NCBI GenBank assembly: GCA_022749755.1
Contig: CM040443.1
Coordinates: 5,929,191 to 5,993,190 of the forward strand
DNA length: 64,000 nucleotides
From: Azadirachta indica
Taxonomy: Eukaryota > Streptophyta > Magnoliopsida > Sapindales > Meliaceae
Reading direction: 5' to 3'
Shown: positions 12,661 to 25,625 of the stretch, one piece after another
Position numbering within the stretch: the first letter of the stretch is position 1
Layout of the letters: the number at the start of each line of letters is the position of its first letter
Program-made: the position numbers and the translations under genes
Notes under the pieces: model-generated
Databases searched by the model: none
What the model saw: only the letters and a program-made list of their open reading frames with translations
Told to the model about the DNA's origin: nothing

Positions 12661-13369
12661 ATGAGTTCATTAACCAATTCTAAGATCTTCATTATTTTAC
12701 CCTATTTTTCTTCTTAATTTCAGTGTGAATAACTATTCTACAATTATTTTCAACTTAATTTCAAAGATATCAATTGTCATTTCCATGTTGGCTAGCTAGT
12801 TATCCTCTCATTACACAACCATAAAAACATTCTCGGGTGTGCACTTTCTAAAATTTTGAAATTTGATTATATATGATATGTTTTTATTGTTTACAATATA
12901 ACTTCTATAATTTTTTTCACAGAAAATTGTATTCTTTCGTAAAAAATCCAAATGATTGGTTGAAAATACGTTAATCTTGTGCTAAAAAAAACAAAAAAAC
13001 TTTATCCTAATAATAATAGCTGAAAATTTTCAGCTGGGCCTGGCCTAGTGGCTTGTAGGTCCCCTTGGGTCGTCGGATGGTTGCGGCAAACGGGGGCGGC
13101 GGTTGGTGATCGTGGCTTGGAAGCATGGCAGCGCACATGATATAATTTTTTTTTTTTTTTAAATTGTTTATGATATTTTATTATTTTTTAATTTAAACTA
13201 TCCAGTGCACGTTTGATCCTACCCCACCCACGTGTCAATTATTCACTTACGAGGCTACATTATTTTTTTTTTATTCTCACGAGTTCAATCGGATCCCCCA
13301 GCATTCCAGTCAGCCAAACGCAGCACAGACCGGTTGATTTGTGCAGCCCCGCCCCATGCGTTGGATTTC

Positions 13370-13391
13370 GGTCAACTCCAAATTATTGACT
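13370..13391 (+). promoter_or_regulatory. Paired W-box motifs upstream of gene D
   Basis: TTGACC on the minus strand (13370-13375) and TTGACT on the plus strand (13386-13391) lie 16 bp apart, about 230-250 bp upstream of the D start codon. TTGAC[C/T] is the core site for WRKY factors, which control many defence receptor genes. Motif match only. Confidence 0.35.
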
Positions 13392-13617
13392 TTCTAGTGT
13401 GAAAACAAGTTAAAGGACGCGGACTTATTCGATAAAGTGCTGACAGCTCGGAAATACATGCTATTCAATTCCATTATGGATAGAAACTGATTAGAAGAAG
13501 AATTGATTTTCCTGATTGCTTTACACCCATCTTGAACAATCTATTTCAGCCCCACCCTGTTTGATAATATCATCTTCGTGGACTTTTAGAAGAAAGAATA
13601 CTAGGGAAGAAGGAAAC

Positions 13618-15732
13618 ATGAAAAGGGAAGAATCATCAATTTTCTCATCGACTTCTCCGTTTTATCTGTTTATGTTTCTATTATTTTGCAGACATGTCCA
13701 ATCAAGAGAGCTTCAACAAATCTGTTCTTCTTCTTGTGGAGACATCAAAAATATAAACTACCCTTTTCGCCTGACCAGCGACCCACCTGAATGCGGTGAT
13801 CCTGACTTCGAACTTTCCTGTCAGAGAAACAAAACTGTCCTGGAACTCCTTTCAGGAAAGTATTATGTGAAGAAAATTTCCTATGATAAACGTATAATGA
13901 GAGTTGTTGATGTTAAATTGGCCAATGGAAGTTGCAGCCTTCCATACAAACCTTTGGCTTCAAATGCCTTGGACAATTACTTTTATTCAGAAGTAGCTTA
14001 TGGTAGATACTATTACGCCTCTTTTGTGAATTGCACGGGGAACATGGCAGATAGCGCTTACATAAAAGTTCCATGTTTAAGTGAAAATCAGTCTAATGTT
14101 TATGTTACAACCAATGGAATCTCATTATCAAATCTTCCAACTTCATGCGCATTCATTTCAATGGTTCCTGTACTGGGTGAGAATGTGGAAAATCCTTCCT
14201 ATGAAGCCACCAAGAAATTGCTGCAGTTGGGTTTCGATCTTACATGGTCAATTGAGTGCAGGGATTGTCTTGCAGCTGGGGGTTGGTGCTTAAAGATATC
14301 TACTCTGAACCAAAATTATTGCTACAAAAATCTCTGTAAGTTTATAGCTTTCTGCAAATCTGTTGATGGTGCACTCTGATGCCTTTATCGACACCGACCT
14401 TTTTTTTTTTTTTAAATTGTGTTTTTTAATTCTGAACTTTTCCAGATGTTAACGAAATAGTGCTGGCAGTTTTTCAACTTTCAGTAGGTATGATATCCTT
14501 GCTAGAACAGTACAATTCCTAATTTTTATTGTCATATGTACACTGCTACTTATCCTCAATAAACTCTCTCTTTGGCAGGGGTTGTTGTAGTGCTTCTTAC
14601 AATTGGTAGATTCGTCTTTGCTCCAATAGTTTTACTTGTGTTTCTCATCCATGCATATAGAAAAACATTGAAGAGAGTTGATAATGTAGAGAAATTTTTG
14701 CATAATCAGCAATCCTGGATGCCCAAAAGATACTCTTACCCCGAAATAATTGCAATGACAAACCACTTCCAAGATAAATTAGGCCAAGGTGGCTTTGGAT
14801 CAGTTTATAAAGGACAGCTTCATACTGGTGGCTTAATTGCTGTCAAGATGCTAGAAAACTCTAAGTTCAGTGGGGAAGAATTCATCAATGAAGTCTCAAC
14901 AATTGGCAGAATTCACCATGTCAATGTAGTGCAGTTATTGGGATTCTGTTCTGACGGATCTAAACGCGCACTTGTATATGAGTATATGCCTAATGGATCT
15001 CTTGATAGGCATATCTTTTCGAAGAATGGTGAAGGCCTATCATTTAGTTTTGAGAAACTCCATGAAATTGCTCTGGGAACTGCCCGTGGGATCGAGTATC
15101 TACATGGAGGATGTGATGTTTGCATTCTTCATTTTGACATTAAGCCTCACAACATCCTGCTGGACCAAAATTTCGTCCCTAAAGTCTCAGATTTTGGTCT
15201 GGCAAAATTTTATCCAAAAGAAAATGATTTTGTGTCCATCAGCGTCACCAGAGGTACAATAGGTTACATAGCACCGGAGCTGATTTCAAGGAATTTTGGA
15301 ACTGTTTCTTGCAAGTCAGATGTTTACAGTTTTGGTATGTTGCTGTTGGAAATGGCTGGAGGAAGAAGGAATTCTGATATGAGGGCAACTCGTTCAAGCA
15401 AAGCATACTTCCCATCTTGGGTATATGAAAGAATAAGTGAAGGAGGAGATTTGGAGCTCCCCAATGTGACTGAAATTGAATCTGTGATTGCAAGAAAACT
15501 TTGTATAATTGGGTTATCGTGTATTCAAGTGAAAGCAGTCGACCGTCCCTCTATGAGCAAAGTTGTGGAGATGTTAGAAGGAAATATTGAAGACTTGAAA
15601 ATGCCTCGAAAGCCTTTCTTTTCTTCTGCTCATGAGCATATCTCCAGAAGAGAGACTGAATCTGAATCCTCAACAGAATGGCTAATATCTGAATCATTAG
15701 AGGAATGTTCTCTCAATGATAGTTTTGTTTAG
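13618..15732 (+). CDS. LRK10-like receptor kinase, gene D (intact)
   Basis: Plus-strand coding exons are 13618-14335, 14446-14487 and 14579-15732, joined in phase 1 by GT-AG introns, giving 637 residues. The start MKREESS precedes a hydrophobic signal peptide. Residues about 35-239 form a GUB_WAK ectodomain (SSCGDIKNINYPFRL, later CRDCLAAGGWC). The 14-codon middle exon runs into a membrane span at about 245-280. The kinase follows: GQGGFGSVYKG loop, Lys343 (AVKML), HFD at 438-440 in place of HRD, and DFG at 458-460, so it is a non-RD kinase with all other catalytic residues present. The C-terminus (ECSLNDSFV) matches gene A. D is the mirror-image partner of C and lies about 480 bp upstream of E on the same strand. 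Likely role: surface perception in defence or wall signalling, by family only. Confidence 0.9.
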
Positions 15733-16058
15733 TTCTGCCACTGATACATGTAAAAATGAATTGAAATTTTCATATGTTTCCTTACATCCTGTGCCTGCAT
15801 ATAGTCCATTGAAATTTGAAAGAATTATTTACTTGCTATCAAATTGATTCACCATTTGATGTTAATGTTCAATTACTTTTATTTGAGTGGCTAGCATTTA
15901 CCAACAACAGACTTCTTTACAGTTCTTAACAAATAATTTCATTTCACAGCAACTGGGAATTAAAAATTTAAAATGCTGCTGACCAGTCTGTCGTCGGCCT
16001 GCCATAAAGAAAAGTTAGATTCAATCATTCAATTGGACTAGTCTTTTCTGGGGTGCGG

Positions 16059-16115
16059 TTGACTTTATGAAATGCTTGTAAGCACACCGAAAAGTTTGAA
16101 ACAGAAGCAAGTCAA
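16059..16115 (+). promoter_or_regulatory. Paired W-box motifs upstream of gene E
   Basis: TTGACT on the plus strand (16059-16064) and on the minus strand (16110-16115) lie about 100-155 bp before the E start codon, in the 480-bp gap after D. The pair resembles that upstream of D. Motif match only. Confidence 0.33.
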
Positions 16116-16213
16116 CGTTTTAATTTCCGATCAAAATATTGAAGACCAAGAAGAGATCTTGTTACTCTTAAAGCACCATTTCCAAGTTCTGCTCTCTCTT
16201 CCTCTGTTTCTCC

Positions 16214-18253
16214 ATGTCCTTTCTGGTGAGCCTAATAATCTTCCTTCTCTTATCTTATGCAGGCGCCAAAACTTCTGCAGAAACCAACAATACGAGTATA
16301 TATGAATATTGTCAACCAACAACATGCGGAGACAAGAAGAGCCCAAAAATCAGATTTCCCTTCAGACTCAAAACTCAGCCGATGTCTTGTGGCCTGGAAG
16401 GATTTGAATTGTCTTGCTCAAATAAGAAGCCTGTCTTGCATCTTCCTTCCTCCGGCGATTATTTTGTTCAGGAAATCTCTTATCTTGACAGCAGTATTAT
16501 AATTACTCATGTGCATAAGGCTACATGTCCTTTTCAAAGTGTTCTCTCTTTTAACCTCACAAACTCCAGAATATTTTTTCCCTACTATCTTAATAATTAC
16601 GCGATAGTGAACTGCACGGAGAAGATTGCATCGACTGAAACTGATTTCAATGGACCGATTCAAACTTATTTCAATCGACCACTTCGACAGATTGACTGTC
16701 TTGGTGATGAACAAAATTTTGTCTATATAACGGATTCTTTCACATCAATGGAAAGGCTGCCATCATCTTGTAGAAAATCTCAAACAATTGAGATTTCTGC
16801 TGGAATGGATAGTGAGGATGCCGTAACGAGGGCTTTGCAAAATCCGAGGTTCGTCCTTGGATGGAAAGCTATTAATGGATGCCGGGACTGCGAAGAATTA
16901 ATGGATTATTGCGCGTTCAATGTTACAAGCAATTCAACTATCTGCATTCAGCAAAAACGTAAGTAACCACATCTTTCTTGAGTTAGTTCGTGCTCCACAA
17001 GATAATTCTCAAAGTTTATCGTATATGAATAATAATATATACTTCTCAAAAGATTCTTTAGTTATTTCATGCTATTGATCTGTAGAGTTTCATAGATGAA
17101 CTAACTATTCATAGTATATGCAGATACAGATGGGCTTAGTCCTCTATCTAGAATTCTGGTGTCCGTAGGCACAAGTATTGGAGGCACAGTCCTCTTTGCA
17201 TTGCTGATATTTCTGATTTATAGATCAAGAAAATCTGAAAAAGGGAGAGAAATTCAACTCAAGATAGAGAAGTTCCTAGACGACTACAAAACCCTCAATC
17301 CCACCAGATATACTTTCAGAGAACTAAAAAAGATTACTAGTAACTTTAAGCAGAGACTTGGCAAGGGAGGGTACGGAAGTGTTTTCAGGGGAAAACTCTT
17401 GAATGGAGTTCCAGTCGCTGTGAAGATGTTGGAACGTTTAAAAGGAAATGGACAAGAATTTATCAATGAAGTGGCCACAATTGGGAGGATCCACCATTTT
17501 AATATCGTTCGTCTTCTTGGATTTTGCTCTGAAGGGGGACGGCGTGCTCTTATTTACGAGTTTATGCCTAATGGATCCCTTGATAAATTCATCTTCACAA
17601 AGATAAACAACTCATCATCGACTCATCGTCCATTGAGTTGGGAGAAGCTGAGAAAGATTGCGATTGGCGTTGCCCGTGGAATAGAGTATTTGCACCAAGG
17701 ATGCAACCAAAGGATTCTACATTTTGATATCAAGCCTCACAATATATTACTTGACCATAACTTTCAGCCAAAAATTTCAGATTTCGGGCTTGCCAAGCTG
17801 TGCTCAAAGGAACAGAGTATTGTTTCATTGACAGCTGCTAGAGGAACAGCTGGTTATATTGCACCTGAGCTTTACTCTAGGAATTTTGGAGAGGTTTCTT
17901 GCAAGTCCGATGTTTACAGCTATGGAATGATGTTGTTGGAGATGGTTGGATGCAGAAAGAATATTGATCCTGACGTTGAAAATGAAAGCCAAATTTATTT
18001 TCCTGAATGGATTTACAATAAACTAAGTCAAGGAAAAGAGCTTTGCTTGGAATTTGAGGAAGATGGGGACGAGGGACTTGCGAAAAAGCTTGCAATTGTA
18101 GCACTTTGGTGCATTCAGTGGAACCCATCAGATAGACCTTCCATGCCGATGGTAATTCAAATGCTGGAAGGTGATTTACAAGGCTTGGAGATGCCTCCAA
18201 TGCCTGTTGTTTCTTCAGATGTTGATTTGAGTGCAATTATTTGCTGTAATTAA
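16214..18253 (+). CDS. LRK10-like receptor kinase, gene E (intact)
   Basis: Two plus-strand coding exons, 16214-16958 and 17124-18253, join in phase 1 (C|AT) with a GT-AG intron and give 624 residues. A signal peptide (MSFLVSLIIFLLLSYAGA) opens the protein. The ectodomain has YEYCQPTTCGDKK and PKIRFPFRL, the GUB_WAK hallmark, and ends with a C..C..YC cluster. A membrane span covers about residues 258-280 ([16 protein letters not shown]). The kinase has [11 protein letters not shown], Lys349 (AVKML), HFD at 448-450 (non-RD) and DFG at 468-470. It belongs to a different subtype from A, C and D: no middle exon, a [10 protein letters not shown] kinase start, and a shorter tail. Gene B is its damaged mirror-image paralogue. 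Probably a plasma-membrane receptor kinase of the LRK10L-2 group; ligand unknown. Confidence 0.9.
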
Positions 18254-20348
18254 TTTGTATATTTAAATACACTATTCATGTGGCGCCAGTGCCACCACTA
18301 TAAAACTGAGAATTCTAAGAATTGGTTTTAATTTGTTGGTTATCAAATATCAGCCAAATGATAACAATTTAGGACATATGAACCTTCTACACAATGTACA
18401 AAACTAAGATTTATTTACACAAACAAAATTAAAAAAAATAATAATAATAAAATTGCTTTCCATAAACTATGAAAAGGCCTGGAGCCCATGGGCCATGAGG
18501 AATGAATTGAACAAAAATGTGGCAAATGCTTGGAAGGGAAATAATACATCGCGAATATTTTTGGCTCATGGGATTCTTATGGGTTCTACAGCAAGCATAC
18601 GTTATGTTGTGGGACTTGGAATTCTTACCCTCCAACTGAAGGGAAACGCTCCATTATCACCCAAGTTGTGGCTTGTGGTCCGAGTGGCTTTAACTATTGT
18701 ACTTTAAAATTAGATAAAAGCACGACAACTACAAATATGCCATAGTATTGGTAAGTAATATTGCACATTTTTTAGTGGTTATTCTAAGTTTCATTCGAAG
18801 TAACTCTGTGGTATTCAGCAAAATAAATTGTATCTTATAAAGTTTTTTTATTTCAATATTTCAGACAAGTTTTAAAAATACTATTTTAATTAAAAAAAAC
18901 TTTAAAATATTAAAAACTACAAAGAAAGTAAATTTTAACAATAATTTGAATATAAATTCTCAATCTTGATAAATCATAAAAAGGGTTATCACTTATATTC
19001 AAATTTATTTATATAAATTGATGTGATAATATAATGAAAATTAAAAAAAATATGTGAAATATGCAATAACAATATAATTTTGCCACATTAATTTGTACAA
19101 TAATATTTATGTAAAAATTTGTATGAGTAGTATTATTGATCATGAAAAGTAAATATAAATAAATGAATCCTATATTTTTTTGTTGTTAAATCAATATAAA
19201 AACAGAAGTTTCTTTAAAATAATAGAATTGTGAATTCAAAGCTTATAATCATATGGCAATACTTTTTTTTTTTGGGGGGGGGGGAGTTATAATAAGATGC
19301 AATTACTTGTGAAGATTAAAAAAGGTTATTTAACTTAATCAAACTATCATGAAAGCATCTATAGAAATGGACAAAAACAATTTATATTTAACAAAATTAA
19401 AAGCCAATTTCTTGAGCTAGCTTCTTCTTTACGTTGCCAAGACATTATACAAAAATGAAAATGAAAGGGAAACGAAAAAGTATATAATTTTTCAATTGAT
19501 TTTTAAATCTTCTATATTGAATTTAATATTTCTTTTTCCCCTCGACTATCTTTCGAAATTTGGTTCTACAAGTTGTAGAACCCTTTTTTTTTTTTTGTTT
19601 GAAATATTGTAAAAATGCCATGTAAGCATAACACATCAAAGAAAATAATTTAACATGGACGCATGAATCCTTATCTTTTTGACCAAAATTCACTTTTTTC
19701 ACAAAAAGAAAAGAACTTTCAAACATTCATTGTTTCTAACATGCATAGTTGGAATCAAAACCATTTATTACCAATTTATTTATTTTCTAAATATTTTCGT
19801 TTTGACTTTCAAAAATGAATATAGACATCCGCAACACATACTTTTGCACTTTTTCTAAATTTATTATAAATTAAATTCACCATCATATGATTTAAAAATA
19901 TAAAATTTCTTCTATCATCTATTTTGCAATATTCATTGATCCCTCTCCAATTTTCTTTTATTTTTTTTGGAATCTAAAAATTTACTCCTAAAAAAGAAAT
20001 ATATCATTATTATAAAAGAGTGTTTATACAAGAGAACCCACTTATTATAAACACCTAAAAAGTAAAAAAAAGTGAAAAATTTACATCACAAAAAAAACTC
20101 CAAGGAGCTCCTCAAAAATACCCAAAAAAAAAAAAAAAGAAAGAAATTTGGAACTAAATTTCCTAAAAATTCTAAATTAAAGAAAAAGAAACAAAACAAA
20201 AATAGAAAGTTTATGGTCAAAACTACCGCAACTCTCTAAATTCAAAAGTTAAAAAAATAAAATTAAAAATTAAAAATTTAGATAAAAATTAAAATTCCCC
20301 CCTACCATCACCATCACGATCAGCATCATCATCCTTCATGCAAACTCA
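18254..20348. other. AT-rich spacer, kinase cluster to RING gene
   Basis: About 2.1 kb of low-complexity AT-rich DNA. The segment at about 18466-18510 is similar to 12096-12125, suggesting repeated DNA in and beside the cluster. A T-run/G-run lies at 19264-19285. The 3' flank of the RING gene lies at the right end. No gene is supported. Confidence 0.55.
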
Positions 20349-20861
20349 TTAATGCAACGGGAACCACCCAACCAAATCACCCCCGACGCGCTGCCGCGTG
20401 TTAGATACGCGCTCATCGGAAACCAGCGGCGATCTACAGAGCGGGCATTTAAAATTCAGATGATGAAGCCAACCGTCTAAGCACTCTTTATGAAAAACGT
20501 GGCGGCAATCCAGCTTCCTTACCTGTTCCCCATCTTTTAACGTGCACAAGCACACCATACAATCAATTCCTCCTTCGCCGTCGCTTTCGCCGCCGCTGCT
20601 ACAGCAAGAGTACTCGTAAGAGAGAGTCCGGTTGAGATTGAGCTGTTCGGCGAGGACTACGAGGCCGGAAACGCCGGAACCCACGTGGGGAACGGCGAGA
20701 GTTGGGTCGATGTCATCCGGGTCGAAGCGGGTGAGGCCGATGGAGTGGAGGAAACCGAGAACGTAAGAACGGAGGTTGCCGATAAAGCTGGCGATGAGAG
20801 CGAGGAATAAGAGCGGGATCGAATCGGAGGATAAGTCGACGAGCGTGCCCTGAATCCCCAT
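20349..20861 (-). CDS. RHA2: RING-H2 E3 ubiquitin ligase, RHA2-like
   Basis: Single-exon gene of 170 residues on the minus strand. The N-terminus MGIQGTLVDLSSDSIPLLFL is the RHA2A/RHA2B signature and includes a hydrophobic, probably membrane-anchoring stretch at about 15-40. The RING-H2 finger uses Cys101, Cys104, Cys119, His121, His124, Cys127, Cys139 and Cys142, with the conserved CRHVFHKECLDGWLHHLNF and CPLC parts. The C-terminus (GGDLVGWFPLH) also matches the family. RHA2 proteins are E3 ligases; in Arabidopsis RHA2a and RHA2b promote abscisic-acid responses. Length and intronless structure fit the family. The coding region is much more GC-rich than its surroundings. Which RHA2 paralogue it corresponds to cannot be told. 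Confidence 0.92.
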   Translation of the reverse strand: MGIQGTLVDLSSDSIPLLFLALIASFIGNLRSYVLGFLHSIGLTRFDPDDIDPTLAVPHVGSGVSGLVVLAEQLNLNRTLSYEYSCCSSGGESDGEGGIDCMVCLCTLKDGEQVRKLDCRHVFHKECLDGWLHHLNFKCPLCRSPLVSDERVSNTRQRVGGDLVGWFPLH

Positions 20862-20910
20862 GTTATGTTTAGTTAATCAGTTTAGCTGAAGATGTATAGA
20901 TATGAAGATT

Positions 20911-20940
20911 TTGAGAGGAGGAGGAGGAGGAGGAGAGAAG
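20911..20940. repeat. (GGA)n repeat in the RING gene 5' leader/promoter
   Basis: A GAGGAGG-type run lies 50-80 bp upstream of the RHA2-like start codon. On the gene strand it is a CCT/CTC pyrimidine-rich tract, common in plant core promoters and 5' leaders. Confidence 0.7.
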
Positions 20941-21089
20941 GGAGGATTGAGGGAGAAGTGAAGAGGGGAGAGGGGGGTCTGGTGGGGATAAATGAGAGGG
21001 AGATTTTGGGGGTAAGAATGCTAAAAGAGATTTTGTGGTGGGACCTGAGTGAAATTATCTTTTATTAGGGATATTGAAAGGATCACAAC

Positions 21090-21106
21090 AATAATAATAA
21101 TGATAA

Positions 21107-21188
<82 letters not shown>
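21090..21188. repeat. Inverted (AAT)n/(ATT)n microsatellite
   Basis: About 41 bases of AAT repeat (one TGAT interruption at 21101-21104) run directly into about 57 bases of ATT repeat, with the switch near 21131. The two halves are self-complementary and could form a long hairpin. It lies about 230 bp upstream of the RHA2-like gene. Confidence 0.92.
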
Positions 21189-21978
21189 GGCTATTGTGAT
21201 ACATTGGACTTAGATAAGGTAATGCTATTCTTGTAGAAATTTCTTATCTATGAAAATGGTGAATTTTAATGTAATTTTTTTATTTGAGATAAATTAAATC
21301 TTGTATGGTATAATATTAGTGTGAGCAAGACTTAATTTTAAAAAGTTCATTTAAAAAATTTACTAATTAAATTATTCAGCATTCGTAAATTGACAAAATT
21401 TCACTAAAAAATTTTAACATGTTTTAAATAAGATCACGCTGATTTTTAAAATTTAATCAAATGTTACCATTAAATTTTAAAGGTAACGAAAATTTGTCTA
21501 TATTTTTAAAAATAAATATTTTTTTTCTTCGATCATGTCTCAATGTTTTATTCTAAGAACTCAAATTATTATATTGACAAGAGAACGTTTATAACGTGTG
21601 TTTTAAAAACACCATTCAATTTTACTACTTGAACAAATAATAACATAAATAATATTTTTACATGTTACAATTCACTTGAAGAGTATTTATGAACTATGCT
21701 CTTTGAATTTTTTTTTTTTTTTGGGTAATATGGGGGATATTATTATAGCTAGTGGATGGATTATTAATGGAGCTAGTTGGCATATTGTAACCAATAAGAG
21801 AGTTTGGGTAAGAAGGTAAGAATATGTATAAGTTTCATTGATGGGATCACAATTGGGTCATCCATGTGATAAGACATTAGCCACTTAAACAGAATCCTCA
21901 GCCAAGACACAACAACAAAAGAAAACAACATAACATGGTTGATGCTATTTTCTGTTGTCTTTTAACATTAAATTGAGG

Positions 21979-22001
21979 ATATATATATATATATATATAT
22001 T
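21979..22001. repeat. (AT)n microsatellite
   Basis: Uninterrupted alternating A/T tract of about 23 bases in intergenic DNA. Confidence 0.9.
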
Positions 22002-25000
22002 ATTGACATGAGGCAAGATTTGATTGATGAAGGAAATATGTTGGTTCATGCATATATTAATTTTATTGTTTCTAAAATATAATAATAATAATAATAATAG
22101 AAAATTTTTTAAAAATTTTAATAAAAAAGTTTTTGATGATTTTATTTGTCAAAAAATTTACTTGTATTTTAGCCAAAATTCCATTGATATTAATAACATA
22201 TTCTTATAAATTTTAAATATTTTTTAAAATTAAATAATTTAATTTTAAAAATATATTTAAAATTGCCACCCCAACCACAAAGTCGGTGGTAAAGGATCTT
22301 TACCCTCTAATTAAAACGTAAAGGTTCAATTTTTGCACTTTATAAAAGTGTAAGACTCTCTCACTTTGTGTAGATAGAACTCTCTTTATGATATACGAGA
22401 ATAAAAAATTTTATCAATTTTATGAAAAAATTTATAGCGTACATCACAAAACAATTTATTAAACTCAACTCTAACTTCCAATAGAGTTTTGATATGTAAT
22501 ATTAATAGATTATATATATAATACTATTTATAATTAAAGGATATATATACATATATAATACTGTTGCAAGATAAAATTATTAGTTGTTAATAATAAGTAA
22601 ACTAATATTTATATACTGTTATTTCTTTAAAATTAAGTTAAAATATAAATATTTTAAACACATAATAAAAATTTCAACAAACGATTTACTTTACATAACG
22701 TATGTTTGTTAATGTATATTAACATTACAATAGTGAAAATTTGACAATCATCTATTGTTATGTTACCCCTCCAAATTAATGGTATGATATGTCAACTCAA
22801 GTGGGGTTGTTGAGGAAGTGTACACTACCCTACTAAACAAAAGATTGTAGGGCACGTACCCCACATCATATGGGTGTGTTTACTGTAGTCCATATATGGG
22901 ACACCTATATAGACATGTGGAGGCAACCTTTTTGCTAATAAGGAAGATACAAGAGGAGATCCTTGCAAATGAGGAGAGCAAATGTAAACCCGTTAAAGAA
23001 ATTTTGTTTTTATGTGTTAATAAAACGACAACAACAAAGAAAACAAAAAAAATATGTTCACATGCGTGGAGGGATTGTAGCCTCACTTTCATTAGGTCAC
23101 TGTCCTTAACATTAATAATAATAAAAATAAGAATGTGAATATGAAATGTATTTTACATATTTGAACCAAACCGAAGAAAAAATTAAAAAGTGATTTAATG
23201 TCGTATAAGGAAATTATGAAAGTAACTTCAAAGTTGTTATATACATTCTTGATAATGTTATTATTATGACTATATCTCAATAATTTTTTTTTCAAATTAT
23301 TGCATAATTAGTCACATTCACCAAACATCAAAATCTCGTGTTTTATTTTTACTTAAATTTGAAATAGTTTGAAAGCGTTAAATGCACTCGAGACGATTTG
23401 AACTATGTTAAGCAAGTAGGTTTTATATTACTTACTATACATTTAATGTTATTCACTTTATTTGTTAATATTATAATTTGAATGTATCCATATCATAATA
23501 AAATTATATTTTAAAAAATTGGTAAAAGACACTTAAAATTCAAAACCCAATTTTAATTTTTTAGTTAAATTTATTATTTTTGAAAAAAATATAGAAACTT
23601 GTAAGATTGAATAATAGGGCCACTTGCACAAATAGAAGAGAGGAGAGGAGGTCCCAAACTTGGTACTTCCACTTGTTACAAACAAAACAATTCTCTTGAT
23701 TTTTTTTTTAATTAATTGCTTGGTAAACCACTTGATCCTTTTATTAAATTAAATTAAAGAAAAAATACAAATGTTTCTTAGGGATGCTGCATCATAGGTG
23801 GTAATTAATTTTTAATTATTAAACAGGTATATGTTACATTCTTTTTTGTTGTATTCCAATTAACTCATGAGATAAGCTTCTAATTTGAGCACTCCTACTT
23901 TTGATATGAGTTCCCCTATCATTACTATATATAACAAGAAGAACAAAAAGTTTTCTTTCTTTTTTTTTTTATTTTATATTTCATATTTGTCTAACTTATT
24001 ATATTGTCATGATAGATGTTGTTAATTAAAAGAGTATCACATTAAACTTGTTATATCATCTTATACATTATATGGATATCATTTTATTTTTTTAATATTA
24101 TATTTTTCATTCTTAAATTAAATAATTATTTATTTAACATAATGTTATGATGAGTTAATAAATTATTCTTCTATTTAAATTTTTTTAAAAAATAAAATCA
24201 TACATTTAACGCTTTTAAATTATTCTGAATTCAAGTAATAAGAATTACTGATTTTTATTTCGTGAATAAAATTTTTCAATCTTAATCAAAATTATTTTTC
24301 AAATTTCGTTATTTTGAAATTATAAAGAATGTTTATTTTTATCATATAATACATACACCTGTATGCATGCACTCATACATACATAATTATAAATCAATAT
24401 TTGACATCAATAATTGAGAATGAAAATGATAGGATTTGATGGAAGAAAAGTGCCCATAAAAATAGATGGGAGTGCGCAAAAATCACATCGAAGAAAGAAA
24501 TTGTCACAAGAATTTCCAGCATACATGTGGATTAATAATTAATTTAATTAATTAAGTGGTAATTAACAAGTCATTCTGGCTTGGGCGGTGGAAGATTAGA
24601 CGGGGACCAGCTCTGAGTCTGACTGCGAGAGATTTTCCAGGATTTCCGGTGACTAATATTCTAATTAATATTTGGAAAAATAAAATAAAATTTAATTAAC
24701 TAAATTCTAAACCCAACAAATTAAATTAATGAAATAAAAATTATCACAAGATCAGAGTTGATGGATGATCAAGTTTATGATGATGATGAAATCTCAACCG
24801 TCCAATAAGATTTGCGTATCCACCGACAATGTTGTGGCTGTTTATAAATATATCCATGCACTTAAACTTCATGCAACTTGTGCTTATAATACAAACGTCC
24901 GAATCTCTAATTCTTTTTTTTTTCTTTTTACATATTAATAAATAAAATATAATTTATTTATTTATTTATTTATATTGATTAAGTTTTTAATTTATGTTAA

Positions 25001-25584
25001 AATAATTGAAGTTGTTTATAATAATGAATTCTAACCTAATACGTAACGTAACACTAATGATATTATTGTTATTTAACAAGGATTACAGAAGTGGGACTTA
25101 TTTGATATAAGAAAATAAATTTTAATTCTATTTCTTAAAATATACAATATTAGGGACCTGATTGTCACTATTTCATTAATTTAAACCAAGATTCGCTTTG
25201 TGAAGTCTCTTACCGTTATGATAAAAGAAATACCTTAATCTCATTGATTTAAAAATACATATCTAAATCACTTTTTTTGTTAGAAAATTTTATCAATGTA
25301 GATAGTTTACTTATTTTTCGATTAAAATTACTATAATATTCTCTTAATCATAATCATTTTAATAGTTAAATATACCAGTTTATTTTTATTTTCACCTAAA
25401 TTTAACTAACACTAACAAATCGGATTTGTATAAATATTTTAAAAATTAATAGATTAAAGTGTATATTTAACAAAATATTAAGGGTGTATATGTTTATATG
25501 ATATGCTTAGACTTGTAATACATGCATGGTTTTGTTTTAATTACGATTAATGGAAGCTTTGCTTATCATCTTCTTATTTTTATG

Positions 25585-25616
<32 letters not shown>

Positions 25617-25625
25617 TAATAATAA
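25585..25625. repeat. (AAT)n microsatellite
   Basis: About 41 bases of ATA/AAT repeat with one phase slip near 25612. Confidence 0.88.

Larger units (their letters stand above)
11086..13617. other. Central spacer between divergent genes C and D
   Basis: This head-to-head intergenic region must hold both promoters. It contains an AT-rich repeat remnant at 12218-12660, a short GC-richer patch at about 13030-13135, and candidate regulatory motifs near D. A WRKY-type TTGACC lies at 11228-11233, about 145 bp upstream of the C start. An ACGT-core element (ccacgtgtc) lies at 13228-13236. No gene is supported. Confidence 0.5.

Noticed and set aside
18453..18707. 84-codon plus-strand frame after gene E
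   Set aside because: No recognisable domain, and the region resembles a repeated spacer segment also seen near 12100.
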